The notes: generated by a model from the letters alone, not told the origin. A stretch of DNA of 64,000 nt from Adiantum capillus-veneris (GCA_014529385.2 CM043967.1:8708501-8772500); one strand, 5' to 3'. Shown: positions 14,352-24,163, counted from the stretch's first letter. Translations and numbers: made by a program.

Positions 14352-17300
14352 ATGATCTATGAGACCAACTCACGCTTGCGAATAAGCTTTTGGAATTGTA
14401 ACGGGTATCCATGGAATGCGGGAATTGGCATTGATGAGCTTACCAATGACTCCGATGTGATACTTCTTGTCGAAACATGGGAGCATGATGCGCAACGAAT
14501 TCTTGGATTTGACAAATACGATGTACATTCTTTGATGTGGGCCAAAAATGCAAAGCAACGAAGAGGCCAAGGAGGCGTAGCATGTATGACCAAAAAGGGT
14601 TTGAAAGATGTTTCCATTGTCAAAGAAGATAAGTATAAACGCTACTTATGGCTGAAAATCAGCCCACCAAATGGTCAAGTCATGTTTGTGGCCGGCTGCT
14701 ACATTCCTCACTATGACTCCAACTTTTATGCTCGCTTGAATATGGATAGAGATCAGCCCTTTGTTGAACTAGAGGAAGACATTGCTCATTACAAGGATCA
14801 AGGCGAAGTCATTGTTTTTGGAGACATGAATGCTCGCACAAATATGTTACAACACGACACACAACAAGTCGACATGCCGCATGTATCAAGAAGAGTGGAT
14901 GACTCATACATGTATAATCGAAGTTCTAATGATGCAAAAGAAGTGGATCACTATGGAAAGTCACTTCTACATATGTGCAATAGTACCGGAATGCTCATTG
15001 CAAATGGTGTATCTCTATGGCAAGGCACCAATGACTTTACATGTAGAAAGCACAATGGTGCTAGCGTGATTGACTATATGTTGTTCTCAGAAGCCACTCT
15101 AGAATGCATACAAAGCTTTACACTTGGTGAATGGAATCCGGAATCGGATCATAGGATGTTATGTATTGACCTCAAGTGTGGTAAACGGCCCGAGCATGTA
15201 GCCTCCAATCATGATGTGAATCATTTGTACCTACGTCTAGACTTCAAACGAGCACTTATATATGCTGATATGGTGGACCAAATGTTAAGCATGATAGAGC
15301 ATCAAGGGAGCCCAACATTAGAATGCAAGTGGAAAGTTTTCAAAGAAGTAATTTTCTCTTGTGCGAAGGAATGCTTTTCGGCGAAACACATGTTTTGCAA
15401 AAGGTCTAAGAAGGGTAGCACCAAGAAGAAATGGTTTGACATGGAATGTAGTCAAGCCCGAAAACACTTGCTAAGATTGGATGCAATCAAAGACAAGGAA
15501 GTTTACTTGGAATGTTCACACACATACAAAGCACTTGTTCAAAAGAAGAGGAGAAGGTGGGAAGTCGAAAAACAACTTCTTTTAGCACAAGAGAAAGCAC
15601 ATGCATGTGGCAAGTTTTGGCAAAATCTAAAAGGCAAGCGCGTTGAGAGATTTGGTGACTTGACTCTTGAGGATATGTATATGCATTGTAAGAACCTCTA
15701 TGAGCAACCCAATGTTGATAAGATGGAGGGTTGTAGCTCCCTTCCATTTATGTCTCCCTTCTTTACCATTGAAGATGTATGCCGCGCGCTTGAGAAACTT
15801 GCTACTCGCAAGGCAGGTGACCTTCAAGGTGTCAAGGCTGAAATGATTAAATGGACAAGCAAGAAAACACGATATTGGATATGCGATATGTTTAACCTTG
15901 CACTTCAGTATGGCATGCCTCATGATTGGAGTGCAAATTGGATCAAACCTTTGCACAAAGGAGGAGATGTAAACAATGTGAACAACTATCGCACTATAAT
16001 GGTTGGTTCTTTGATGGCAAAGTTATTTGGATGTATCATGGAGATGAAGATAAGTGAATGGGCTGAAAAGAATGGCAAACGTGCGCTTGGCCAAGCAGGT
16101 TTTCGAAAGCATCATAGCACTATTGATCACCTTGTCACTCTTCGAGTTCTTATGGAAGCGTCTCGATTGAAAGGAAAAAAGTTGTATTGTTTCTTTGTGG
16201 ATTTCAAGAAAGCTTTTGACATGGTACCGCGAGGAAATCTTTGGAGACGTATGCAAAGCCTTCAAGTGCCGAGAGAATTTATGCATGCAGTCTTTCGCAT
16301 CTACCAAAAAGTGATCTGTCGATTACGTATGGGAGATGGAATTTCAGAATTTTTTGCAAGCACTATTGGTGTCAAACAAGGATGCCCACTTTCCCCAACC
16401 CTCTTTGGGCTACTCATTGATGAATTGGAATACATGGTTCTTGATTTTATGCAGCAAGAAGGCATAGAAGAGGTTAAGATTGGAAATGCGGTGATCATGC
16501 TTTTGCTTTATGCCGATGATGTAGTGCTCTTGGCACATACCTTAGAAGATGCAGAAAAGCTTATGAGTGTCTTGGAACGCTTTTGCCTACATAGCGGGCT
16601 GATCGTGAATGGATCCAAAACCAAGGTTATGCTTATAAAGACCCTCAATGACGAAAATACATGCATTGTATACAACAATGAGAAACTTGAAGTGGTAGAT
16701 CACTTCAAGTACCTTGGCCTTGAGGTTCCATCCAATCATAAATGGAAGGATTGTGCAATGCGTCGCTTGGAAGCCGGAAAGAGGGCTTATTATGCATTTG
16801 AGAACATGTGCAATGAAGAAGAGATCAAGTGTTGGGCTCTCAAAAAGTACCTCTTTGACACATTGGTGACACCGGTGCTTCTTTATGGAGTGGAGGTGTG
16901 GGGTGGAAGCATCGGGAAGTCTACTTGGAAAGAGTTTGAGAATGTCCAAAAGCGTTTTCTCACCAACTTTCTCCAAGTCAAGACACAAACACCCTACATG
17001 CTCTTACTTCTTGAGTCCGGATCGCTTCCCATTGAGGTCTTGGGCATGGAAAGGGTTGTGGAGTACATGCGTAAGACACAACGTAGCCCTTTGCATCGAC
17101 TTCCTAGAATCGCATATGAAGCAAGTCAAAAGGTTCAAAAGACATGCAAGAGCAAAATACTAAGTTCGGGGTGGATGCTTGATATCAAGAAATGGTTTGG
17201 AAGATGGGATGCATGTCACTTGGTCAAGGATGCGTTGATCGACTCCCAAGTTAATGAGGCCTTCTTACAACGCCAATGTATCATGGCTTGGGAGAAATCC

Positions 17301-17732
17301 GGAGGTTCTCGCTTCAGCCATTACACCACACACGTTGCCCCAAACTACAAATCTCTCTTCTTCTCGGAACGAGGTAACCGAACCCATTCCTATATCCTTG
17401 AGCCCATCCCGTTGAGTGCGATCCGCACCATTGCCTCCATTCGTCTTAGCTCCCATTCTCTACGCTGCGAGACAGGACGTTGGGGCACTGGCGAGGAGTG
17501 TCATCGACTTTGCACCTTATGCCCTCGTCAAGTGCGAGAGAGTGAGTACCACACACTACTTGAGTGCTCAGCTTTTGACCACATTAGGTCCTCTTTTCCC
17601 CATATATTCAGCCATGAGCTCTCCCTACATACCTTCCTCTCCCAACCACGATGTGGACTCTCTATTGCGACGCTCATTTCAGCCATTTTTGAGCATCGAG
17701 AGTCACTTATGAACTCCACTCACACCACGTGA
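14352..17732 (+). CDS. LINE ORF2: apurinic-type endonuclease plus reverse transcriptase
   Basis: An unbroken 1126-residue protein. The N-terminal endonuclease (residues about 8-275) has ISFWNCNGYPW, LVETW (catalytic Glu), VIFGDMNART (residue about 155) and ESDHRML (about 263). The RT domain (about 480-780) has KPLHKGGDVNNVNNYRTI, FFVDFKKAFDMVPR (about 615), GVKQGCPLSPTLFG (about 675), LLYADDVVLLA (about 718) and FKYLGLEV. Near residue 1054 a C-x2-C...H-x4-C zinc motif appears (CTLC; HTLLEC), typical of LINE ORF2 tails. It nicks target DNA and primes reverse transcription there. The start at 14352 is the first ATG after the TAG at 14343. All catalytic motifs look intact; clade assignment needs a tree. 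Confidence 0.9.
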   Translation: MIYETNSRLRISFWNCNGYPWNAGIGIDELTNDSDVILLVETWEHDAQRILGFDKYDVHSLMWAKNAKQRRGQGGVACMTKKGLKDVSIVKEDKYKRYLWLKISPPNGQVMFVAGCYIPHYDSNFYARLNMDRDQPFVELEEDIAHYKDQGEVIVFGDMNARTNMLQHDTQQVDMPHVSRRVDDSYMYNRSSNDAKEVDHYGKSLLHMCNSTGMLIANGVSLWQGTNDFTCRKHNGASVIDYMLFSEATLECIQSFTLGEWNPESDHRMLCIDLKCGKRPEHVASNHDVNHLYLRLDFKRALIYADMVDQMLSMIEHQGSPTLECKWKVFKEVIFSCAKECFSAKHMFCKRSKKGSTKKKWFDMECSQARKHLLRLDAIKDKEVYLECSHTYKALVQKKRRRWEVEKQLLLAQEKAHACGKFWQNLKGKRVERFGDLTLEDMYMHCKNLYEQPNVDKMEGCSSLPFMSPFFTIEDVCRALEKLATRKAGDLQGVKAEMIKWTSKKTRYWICDMFNLALQYGMPHDWSANWIKPLHKGGDVNNVNNYRTIMVGSLMAKLFGCIMEMKISEWAEKNGKRALGQAGFRKHHSTIDHLVTLRVLMEASRLKGKKLYCFFVDFKKAFDMVPRGNLWRRMQSLQVPREFMHAVFRIYQKVICRLRMGDGISEFFASTIGVKQGCPLSPTLFGLLIDELEYMVLDFMQQEGIEEVKIGNAVIMLLLYADDVVLLAHTLEDAEKLMSVLERFCLHSGLIVNGSKTKVMLIKTLNDENTCIVYNNEKLEVVDHFKYLGLEVPSNHKWKDCAMRRLEAGKRAYYAFENMCNEEEIKCWALKKYLFDTLVTPVLLYGVEVWGGSIGKSTWKEFENVQKRFLTNFLQVKTQTPYMLLLLESGSLPIEVLGMERVVEYMRKTQRSPLHRLPRIAYEASQKVQKTCKSKILSSGWMLDIKKWFGRWDACHLVKDALIDSQVNEAFLQRQCIMAWEKSGGSRFSHYTTHVAPNYKSLFFSERGNRTHSYILEPIPLSAIRTIASIRLSSHSLRCETGRWGTGEECHRLCTLCPRQVRESEYHTLLECSAFDHIRSSFPHIFSHELSLHTFLSQPRCGLSIATLISAIFEHRESLMNSTHTT

Positions 17733-17785
17733 CATGTTCATTTGGTCCCATAGGTCATATTTGACCTCCCAGGAAGATAATAGAA

Positions 17786-17819
<34 letters not shown>

Positions 17820-17844
17820 CTCTCTCTCTCTCTCTCGCTCTCTA

Positions 17845-17899
<55 letters not shown>

Positions 17900-17935
17900 T
17901 TTCCTATCTCTTTCTCTCTTTCTCTTTCTATATCA

Positions 17936-17983
<48 letters not shown>

Positions 17984-18004
17984 TATCTCTTTATCTCTCT
18001 CTCT

Positions 18005-18085
<81 letters not shown>
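17786..18085. repeat. (TATC)n followed by (CT)n
   Basis: About eight TATC units (17786-17819) follow the LINE 1 tail and run into interrupted (CT)n up to about 18085, where LINE element 2 begins. The change from TATC to CT is gradual. Confidence 0.95.
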
Positions 18086-18086
<1 letters not shown>

Positions 18087-19314
18087 ATCTCCAAACCTGA
18101 ACTGCCGACCTGCATCTCAAGAAGGGCGCCATTTGCAACATTGAGCTTGCAACAATTTTCAACTCTGGCCGATTCAACCCTGCACTGCCGGTTTTTGATC
18201 TGCTCGTTTCACAAAGAGCATTTGAGCATTTTTAAAGCATTGATTTTCGACTTCAAGATCTAGTTCCTGCGCATGAGCATCTGAGCATGCTTTTGGGGCC
18301 TGGTTCGGCCCTGATTCTGGTTTTTTCTGGTTCAGCTTGTCGACCCGTGCCTCAAACTCAAGCTCTAATCCCTGCGTGTGAGCATTTGAGCATTTGGAGA
18401 GAATGTTCTCACCAAAGCCATCTTCAGCAAGTGAGAGGATGGCGACCAACAGCACAAAAGCATCGGGGAGAGACCGGGCTAGCTTTGCCGCTGTCTTGGC
18501 ATCCCCGAGCAAAACAGATCACATCGGACAATTGCAAGCTGCTCTCAACATGGTCATGGAAGAAAACCGCGACCTCAAAGCGCGCCTTAGCACGCTCGAG
18601 GCACGCTTTGACTCCATGGTCGGCCTCACAACAGACAAAGTGAAGGAAGTCGAAGAAAAAGTCACTCAAGCGCACACAATTGCACTTGCCAAAGTGGAAA
18701 CTTGTGTGAAGATAGAACTGCGGGAACATCAACTTCAAGAAGAGAATGCCCTCAAGCTTCGCATTGGAGGACTGCCCCAAGCATGGGACGAGTGCAAACA
18801 AGATTTTTGCAAATTAATCGACCTCCTCAACGAAACTCTTAAACCGGTCCATGTCGACTACGATGCGGTAGAATGTATCGTCAACAAATTCAACACCAAG
18901 CGCACACCTAGTGGACATGCCATTCTTGAGTTCAAAGACAAAGAGGAACGGCTCCGACTACTCCAGCAATCGCGTCTCCTTAGAGACACCGAATTTTGGA
19001 TCGCCGAAGAACTCACCTTGACACAAATCAAGCACAAAGGCGAAGAGCTGAAAAAAGTGCGTGAAGCACGAGCCAAAGGCAAGTGGGCAGTATACCGCAG
19101 AGGGAAGGCCATCATCCAGGAGTTTCAAACTCCTAAACCGGCCCCTGCTCCTGCCCCACAGGACCCCCCTTAGACTTTGCTTTTTCTTTTGCTGGACCCT
19201 CAGTCCTTAACTGATATGTATCGATTGCCCTCACTTAGAAGAAGTGGTTGTAATGTTTTTTTTTGGTCCCATGGGTCATATCTGACCTCTGTGGACGATA
19301 ATTCAATCTATCTA

Positions 19315-19318
<4 letters not shown>
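18086..19318 (+). mobile_element. LINE-type element 2 (ORF1-only half-LINE)
   Basis: It is flanked on both sides by (CT)n. A leader of about 350 nt precedes an ORF1-like gene. The 3' end repeats the tail of LINE 1: TTTGGTCCCATGGGTCATAT at 19262-19281 against TTTGGTCCCATAGGTCATAT at 17741, about 80% identical over 45 nt, again followed by TATC units (19307-19318) and (CT)n. There is no RT. I infer a non-autonomous or partner element mobilised by an ORF2 protein that recognises the shared tail. Confidence 0.65.
18439..19173 (+). CDS. LINE ORF1-like coiled-coil nucleic-acid-binding protein
   Basis: An intact frame; an in-frame ATG 45 nt upstream (18394) is an alternative start, giving 259 residues. 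I prefer 18439 (MATNSTKASGRDRASFAAVL). A predicted coiled coil (IGQLQAALNMVMEENRDL and on to about residue 105) is followed by KLRIGGLPQAW, which resembles the RRM start of L1-type ORF1 proteins, then LRLLQQSRLLRDTEFWIAEE and LTLTQIKHKGEELKKVREAR, which resemble the L1 ORF1 C-terminal domain. The tail is Pro/Ala rich. Such proteins coat LINE RNA. No zinc knuckle is seen. No ORF2 follows, only the shared LINE tail. Confidence 0.65.
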   Translation: MATNSTKASGRDRASFAAVLASPSKTDHIGQLQAALNMVMEENRDLKARLSTLEARFDSMVGLTTDKVKEVEEKVTQAHTIALAKVETCVKIELREHQLQEENALKLRIGGLPQAWDECKQDFCKLIDLLNETLKPVHVDYDAVECIVNKFNTKRTPSGHAILEFKDKEERLRLLQQSRLLRDTEFWIAEELTLTQIKHKGEELKKVREARAKGKWAVYRRGKAIIQEFQTPKPAPAPAPQDPP

Positions 19319-19364
<46 letters not shown>

Positions 19365-19443
19365 ATTTCCACTCTCTCTCTATATATCACTCTTTATATA
19401 TATATCTCTCTCTCTCTCTCTCTCTCTTTAATTTCTACCCACA

Positions 19444-19488
<45 letters not shown>

Positions 19489-19502
19489 AATTTCTACCCA
19501 CA

Positions 19503-19554
<52 letters not shown>

Positions 19555-19628
19555 ATTTGAATTTCCTACGCATACATTTCTCTCTCTCCCTTTCTCTCTC
19601 TTTAATTTTAATTTCCTACGCATACATT

Positions 19629-19680
<52 letters not shown>

Positions 19681-19747
19681 TCTAGTTTCTTACACACACA
19701 CACACACGTTTCTCTCTCTCTCTTTGATTTTCTACACACACACACAC

Positions 19748-19829
<82 letters not shown>

Positions 19830-19874
19830 TACACACACACACACACACACGATGTAGAGAGAGAGAGAGAGGCA
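19307..19874. repeat. Higher-order (CT)n / (CA)n block
   Basis: Long CT runs carry islands that occur twice in a row: TTTAATTTCTACCCACAT at about 19427 and 19487, AATTTCCTACGCATACATTT at about 19561 and 19611, and (CA)n-containing CTACACACACACA islands at about 19690, 19732 and 19830. So the block grew partly by duplication of units of about 50-75 bp, not only by slippage. A short (GA)n ends it. Confidence 0.9.
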
Positions 19875-19877
19875 TGT

Positions 19878-19910
<33 letters not shown>
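19878..19910 (+). repeat. Poly(G) run of 33
   Basis: An uninterrupted run of 33 G. It could fold as a G-quadruplex. Length calls in such runs are error-prone. Confidence 0.85.
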
Positions 19911-20196
19911 CTCATAATACCTGCGCAGCAGGTTTTGGCCAAGAGCAGATCTGAGCGCGCTCGTCGCAGGCGAAAATGACCGCCTGCGCGTGGATTTCCT
20001 TTTTTTCCCCCAATTTTTTTCGTCGAAATCCACGTCGAAAGACGCGTGGGAATACCAGTGGAAATACGCGTGGTAATATTTACCTTTCCACGCAAATTTC
20101 GACGCCCCTATGGACGTGTATATCCACGGGCAGCATGTTTGTCGTAAAATGCGTGTAAAGGTACGGGCAACAAAATCTGGGTGTTGTGTTGCAGTG
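19911..20196 (-). other. Terminal region of CACTA 1
   Basis: It holds repeated CGCGTGG and CCACG words in both orientations (for example near 19990, 20027, 20041, 20068, 20090), as expected for CACTA subterminal repeats that bind transposase. The end at 20177-20196 read on the minus strand is CACTGCAACACAACACCCAG. The words CAGATCTGAGCGCGCTCG resemble CAGATCTGAGTTTTTGGGCG near the end of CACTA 2. Confidence 0.6.
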
Positions 20197-21306
20197 TAAG
20201 ATCTCAAAGGGGTCTTTGGTGGTTGCCAAGGGAGAAAGGGTCGGTACACTTTACTTGTGTACTATTAGCACGCAACCTTCAGCTTGTGCAACAACTACAG
20301 AAGTTGAAAGTGCGGTGTGGCACTCTACGAGCTTGGGCATATGAGTGCCAAGGGAATGCAAATCCTTCAAACAAAGAAGCTTCTACCAGGTTTGAAACAA
20401 GTAGACTTAGAGTTCTGTGAAGATTGTGTTTATGGTAAACAAAAGAGGGTAAAATTTCAAAAATCAAGAAATGAAAGAAAAAATAAAAAACTTGAGTAGG
20501 TTCATTCTGATGTTTGGGGTTCTGCAAGTACACCATCACTTGGTGGCTCATTGTACTATGTAACATTCATAGACGATGCGACTAGAAAAACATTGATTTA
20601 TGTCATGAAGAATAAGTCCAATGTATTTTCCATATTTCAAAAGTGGAAAGTCTTTGTGGAGAATGAAACAGGTACCAAGGTTAAATGCCTCAGATCCGAC
20701 AATGGAGGCGAATATTGCAGCCAAGCTTTTGAAAACTTTTGTGCCAGCAATGGCATTCGGAGGCAAAGGACAACCCCAAGGACACCTCAATAAAATGGGA
20801 TTTTGGAAAGGATGAATAGAACAATCATGGAGCAAGCACGAAGTATGCAGCTACATGCAGGCCTACCGCTTGAGCTTTGGGTGGAAGCTGTAAGTACATC
20901 TGTGTACCTAATCAACCGGTCACCCTCAACGGTATTGGATGGGGGAGTTCCAGAAGAGGCATGGAAAAATAAACCGGATTATGCATTTCTCAAAGTGTTT
21001 GGGTGGGAGGCTTTCATGCACATAGATAGAAGCCTAACATCAAATCTAGATGCAAAGTCCAAAAAGTGTTTCTTCATTAGCTATGGAGAAGGTGACTTTG
21101 GATTTCGCCTATGGAATCCTGAAGATGGTAAAATCTTAAGAAGTAGGGATGTAATTTTTAACGAACAAAATATGTACAAAGATTACTTGGAAAGAAAACA
21201 AACAAAAGAAACAGGTGATGAGTACATGGAGCTTGAGGACGCTGAAGACTCAAGGACTGCAAACGGTGACAATGTGAAACAACGTCAACCAAATGAGGAG
21301 CCTTAA
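20197..21306 (+). pseudogene. Copia 1 integrase
   Basis: The GAG-pre-integrase zinc region is worn and frameshifted (20197-20500). The core follows with HSDVWG (about 20507), YYVTFIDDATRKT, LRSDNGGEYCS (catalytic Asp, about 20693) and RMNRTIMEQARSM, just after the Glu of GILER (about 20800). A TAA at 20791-20793 replaces a Gln codon in PQQNG. The C-terminal part has LINRSPSTVLDGGVPEEAW and VFGWEAFMHI; the family usually has VFGC at that point. Integrase joins copia DNA to the target. Confidence 0.85.
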
Positions 21307-22410
21307 CCTATTCCACAAAGATCTACAAGAGCAAGTAGACCTCCAAAAAGGCTAGTTCCTTCCTTCAACCATCTCTTGATCTCAGATTCTGGAGAGACGG
21401 AATCATACGAAGAAGCTATGCAGCACGAATCCAAAGAAGAATGGACGAAGAGCATGCAACTGGAGATGGACTCACTACATCACAACCAAACATGGTAGTT
21501 GGTTGAGTTGCCTAAAGGTAAGCGGGAACTTCAAAACAAATGGGTGTACAAGCTAAAGGAAGAAGAAGGTGGGAAGAAAAGGTACAAGTCTAGGCTTGTG
21601 GTAAAAGGGTTTTCTCAAAAGAAAGGTATTGACTTAAACGAAATATTTTCTCGTGTTATAAAAATGAACTCAATTAGGCTTTTCTTAAGCCTTGTGGCTG
21701 ATCATGATTTAAATCTTGAGCATTTAAATACGGCATTCCCTCATGATGACTTAGAGGAGGAAATCTACATGCTTCAACCAAAGGGGTATGAAGTAAAAGG
21801 TAAGGAGAAAATGGTTTGCAGATTAAAGAAGAGCTTGTATGATTTAAAGCAAGCCTCAAGACAATGGTACTTGAAGTTTGATCGATGGATGTTGGATCAT
21901 GGATTCACAAGATGCAACTCAGATCACTGCGTCTACACAAAGAATTTGGGAAATGGGAAGTTCATCATCCTAATGTTGTATGTTGATGACATGTTGATTG
22001 CAAGTGCTAAGATGCAGAACATCAAAGATCTAAAAGAGGAGTTGTCTAAATATTTTTCATTGAAAGATTTAGGTGCTGCAAAGAGGATACTTGGTATGAA
22101 AATATCAAGGGACAGGATGAAGAAGACAATAAAGCTATCTCAAGAGGATTACATCAAGAAGGTACTAGAAAGGTTTGCAATGCAAAATGCAAAACCAGTT
22201 TTTGCACCTTTGACTGGTCACTTTAAACTAACCAAGGATATGTGTCCAAAGACACAAGAGGAGATAGCCTATATGTCTAAAGTTCCATATGCTGGAGTGG
22301 TAGGTTCTCTAATGTATGCTATGGTCTGGACAAGGGCAGATATTGCACATGCAGTGGGAGTTGTGAGTAGGTTCATGGATAACCCAGGTAAAGAGCACTG
22401 CAAGCTGTGA
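21307..22410 (+). pseudogene. Copia 1 reverse transcriptase
   Basis: Core motifs: LPKGKRELQNKWVYKLK, YKSRLVVKGFSQKKGIDLNE, LEEEIYMLQPKGYEVKGKEK, MVCRLKKSLYDLKQASRQWY and the catalytic LYVDDMLIAS (about 21975-22005). In the first catalytic box the family has LEQMDVKTAFLHGDL, whereas this copy reads LEHLNTAFPHDDL, so the first Asp is lost with two residues deleted. A TAG sits at 21496-21498 and a frameshift at about 22400. The enzyme is inactive. Confidence 0.85.
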
Positions 22411-23006
22411 AGTGGATACTTAGGTATCTAAAAGGGACAACAACAAATGCTTTGTATTTTGAAGGAACTGATATTTTTCTAGAAGGGTATGCTGATGCAG
22501 ATATGGCAGGTGACAAAGGTACTCGAAGGAGCACTACTGGCTATGTCTTTACGGTTGGAGGCACAACAGTAAGCTGGGCCTCAAAACTGCAGAAAGTGGT
22601 CTCACTTTCTACCACGGAAGCAGAGTATGTAGCAATGACAGAGGCAAGCAAAGAAATTATGTGGCTTCATAGATTCTTTGAAGAGCTTGGATCCAAACAA
22701 GACAATTGTGTCTTGTACAGTGATAGCCAAAGCGTTATCCATCTTGCAAAGAACTTAGCCTTTCATTCAAGGACAAAGCACATTGACGTGAGATATCACT
22801 TCATAAGCACTCTTTTGGAAGAGGGAAAACTAAAGCAAGGAAAGTTGCATGCAAATGAAAATCCTGCAAACATGTTTACAAAGGTGGTCAACAAGGAGAA
22901 GTTGAGATTTTGCTCAACTTCAATTGGCATTCAAGGAGAAGAAGCCAGGATGGAAAACAGTCACAGGTTTGGTTTGGAGATCAGTCTCCAAGTGGGAGAT
23001 TGTTAA
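22407..23006 (+). pseudogene. Copia 1 RNase H and C-terminal tail
   Basis: Typical copia RNase H sequence: GYADADMAGDKGTRRSTTGY, STTEAEYVAMTEASKEIMWL, LYSDSQSVIHLAKN, SRTKHIDVRYHF. The catalytic Asp and Glu residues are present. It is shifted one frame from RT by a base loss near 22400. Its stop (23004-23006) falls inside the start of the 3' LTR, which is common in copia. Confidence 0.85.
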
Positions 23007-23637
23007 GTATGGAGTCTGATTTACCCCTTGTAATTTTTTGTGTTAAAAATGCACATTTGTAAGGCCCCCATTATGAGGAGAAGCCATCGTGCGTGAATAA
23101 AAATAACTCGCTGGAAAATAAAATCACTCACCGGAAACCAAAATTTTAATGCGCAGTCTCAAGCCTAAATGCTTCCTTTTTGCCGGAATATTATGGCCGG
23201 ACTACGACCGAAAAGTGGTCGGAAAACGATTGGCCGATTGGCCGGTGGCCGGTGGTCGGAAGTCAATGGCCGGTGGCCAAATTCAAAAGCGGGCTTGTCT
23301 TCTCAAGGGCGGCCACACATGGGCGGATTGGAGGGTCCGATTTGGACTTATCTGCAAGGGCGGCTACACATGGCTGCCTCTCATGAGATTTCTACACACA
23401 TTTCATAGTGTGAAGTTGATGCAATAAGGTGGGTGTGAGGTGGTGAGAGTGAAGCAAGGCGGAAGCTCCAAAAGGGTATAATCCCTTTGTAGCCCGCATT
23501 GGGTGAACCACGTATATCATGTGTACTCTCTCTCTCTCTCTATCTCTCTACTCTATAATCTCTTGCGTGTGTAAATTATCTCTCTCCATTAAATAATCTA
23601 CTCAATTGTCTACTTAGCTACATCATATTTCCTAACA
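23001..23637 (+). repeat. 3' LTR of copia 1
   Basis: It starts TGTTAAGTATGG after AAGTGGGAGAT (polypurine tract) and ends TTTCCTAACA. Compared with copia 2 it lacks about 36 nt that hold the TATA box (the junction is at about 23385), so its promoter is gone. It holds a GGCCGGTGGCC-type minisatellite at 23225-23280 and a short (CT)n near 23527. Confidence 0.88.
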
Positions 23638-24163
23638 ATGCCAAGCTTACAAGTTTTTGGTTATGTCCTGAGGCAAGCTCCCACGAGCTTCTGAGTGAGT
23701 TATCTTGCAAAAAGGTTTTTTGTTTTGAGATTTCTTCGTATCCATAGGTTCATGGTGAGTAGAGCTACACATTAGGATCACGTATGTTGAGAATTTGTGA
23801 CCTATATTAGACTGCCTATCTTCATATGTGTTTGTTGCAGCAAGTGGTTATGGGTAGGATATAGGGCCAGAGTCCATAGGGTAGTGACCTCTTGGTAGGT
23901 AGAGGATGCCCTATGATTTTCGAGGTGATTCAAGAATATTTGATCTTGACTCTAATAGCATGAACATTGTACTTTTTTTTGCAGTCACAAGCACGTAGGA
24001 TGTTGGATTTGATTTCCTCAAGTAGTGATTGTCATTAGAAGGGTCAAGTAGCTGTTCGACAACCATCTTCTTGTTTCCACGTGCTTGCAGATCGAGCTAC
24101 GTCCTTGGCTGACATTTGTTATGTTGGTCTAGTTCTCACTCTGCTAGCATCTATCCACCAACA
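23638..24163 (+). repeat. LTR of gypsy B, right part
   Basis: This aligns with the 3' half of the gypsy A LTR and ends CCAACA at 24163, followed directly by TTGGTGCCATTGTCGAGG, a primer-binding site of the plant gypsy type. It is therefore a 5' LTR. The left part is absent because copia 1 lies there. Confidence 0.75.

Larger units (their letters stand above)
14082..17819 (+). mobile_element. LINE-type element 1 (ORF2-bearing, ends in (TATC)n)
   Basis: The unit begins right after a (CT)n tract, carries a short leader ORF and a 1126-codon endonuclease-RT ORF, and has a very short 3' end: 9 nt after the stop, a 45-nt tail beginning TTTGGTCCCATAGGTCATAT, then (TATC)n (about 17786-17819) merging into (CT)n. 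There is no poly(A). The ORF is intact, so this may be a young or still competent copy. The 5' edge is set only by the end of the CT run. Confidence 0.75.
20197..23637 (+). mobile_element. Ty1/copia retrotransposon 1, 5'-truncated
   Basis: It contains integrase, RT and RNase H in copia order and a 3' LTR ending CCTAACA at 23637. The first base after the CACTA end corresponds to mid-element sequence of copia 2 (AGATCTCAAAGGG at about 60840), so the 5' LTR, gag and protease are missing. Its 3' LTR ends inside the LTR of gypsy B, so it inserted there. Stops and frameshifts make it inactive. Confidence 0.88.
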
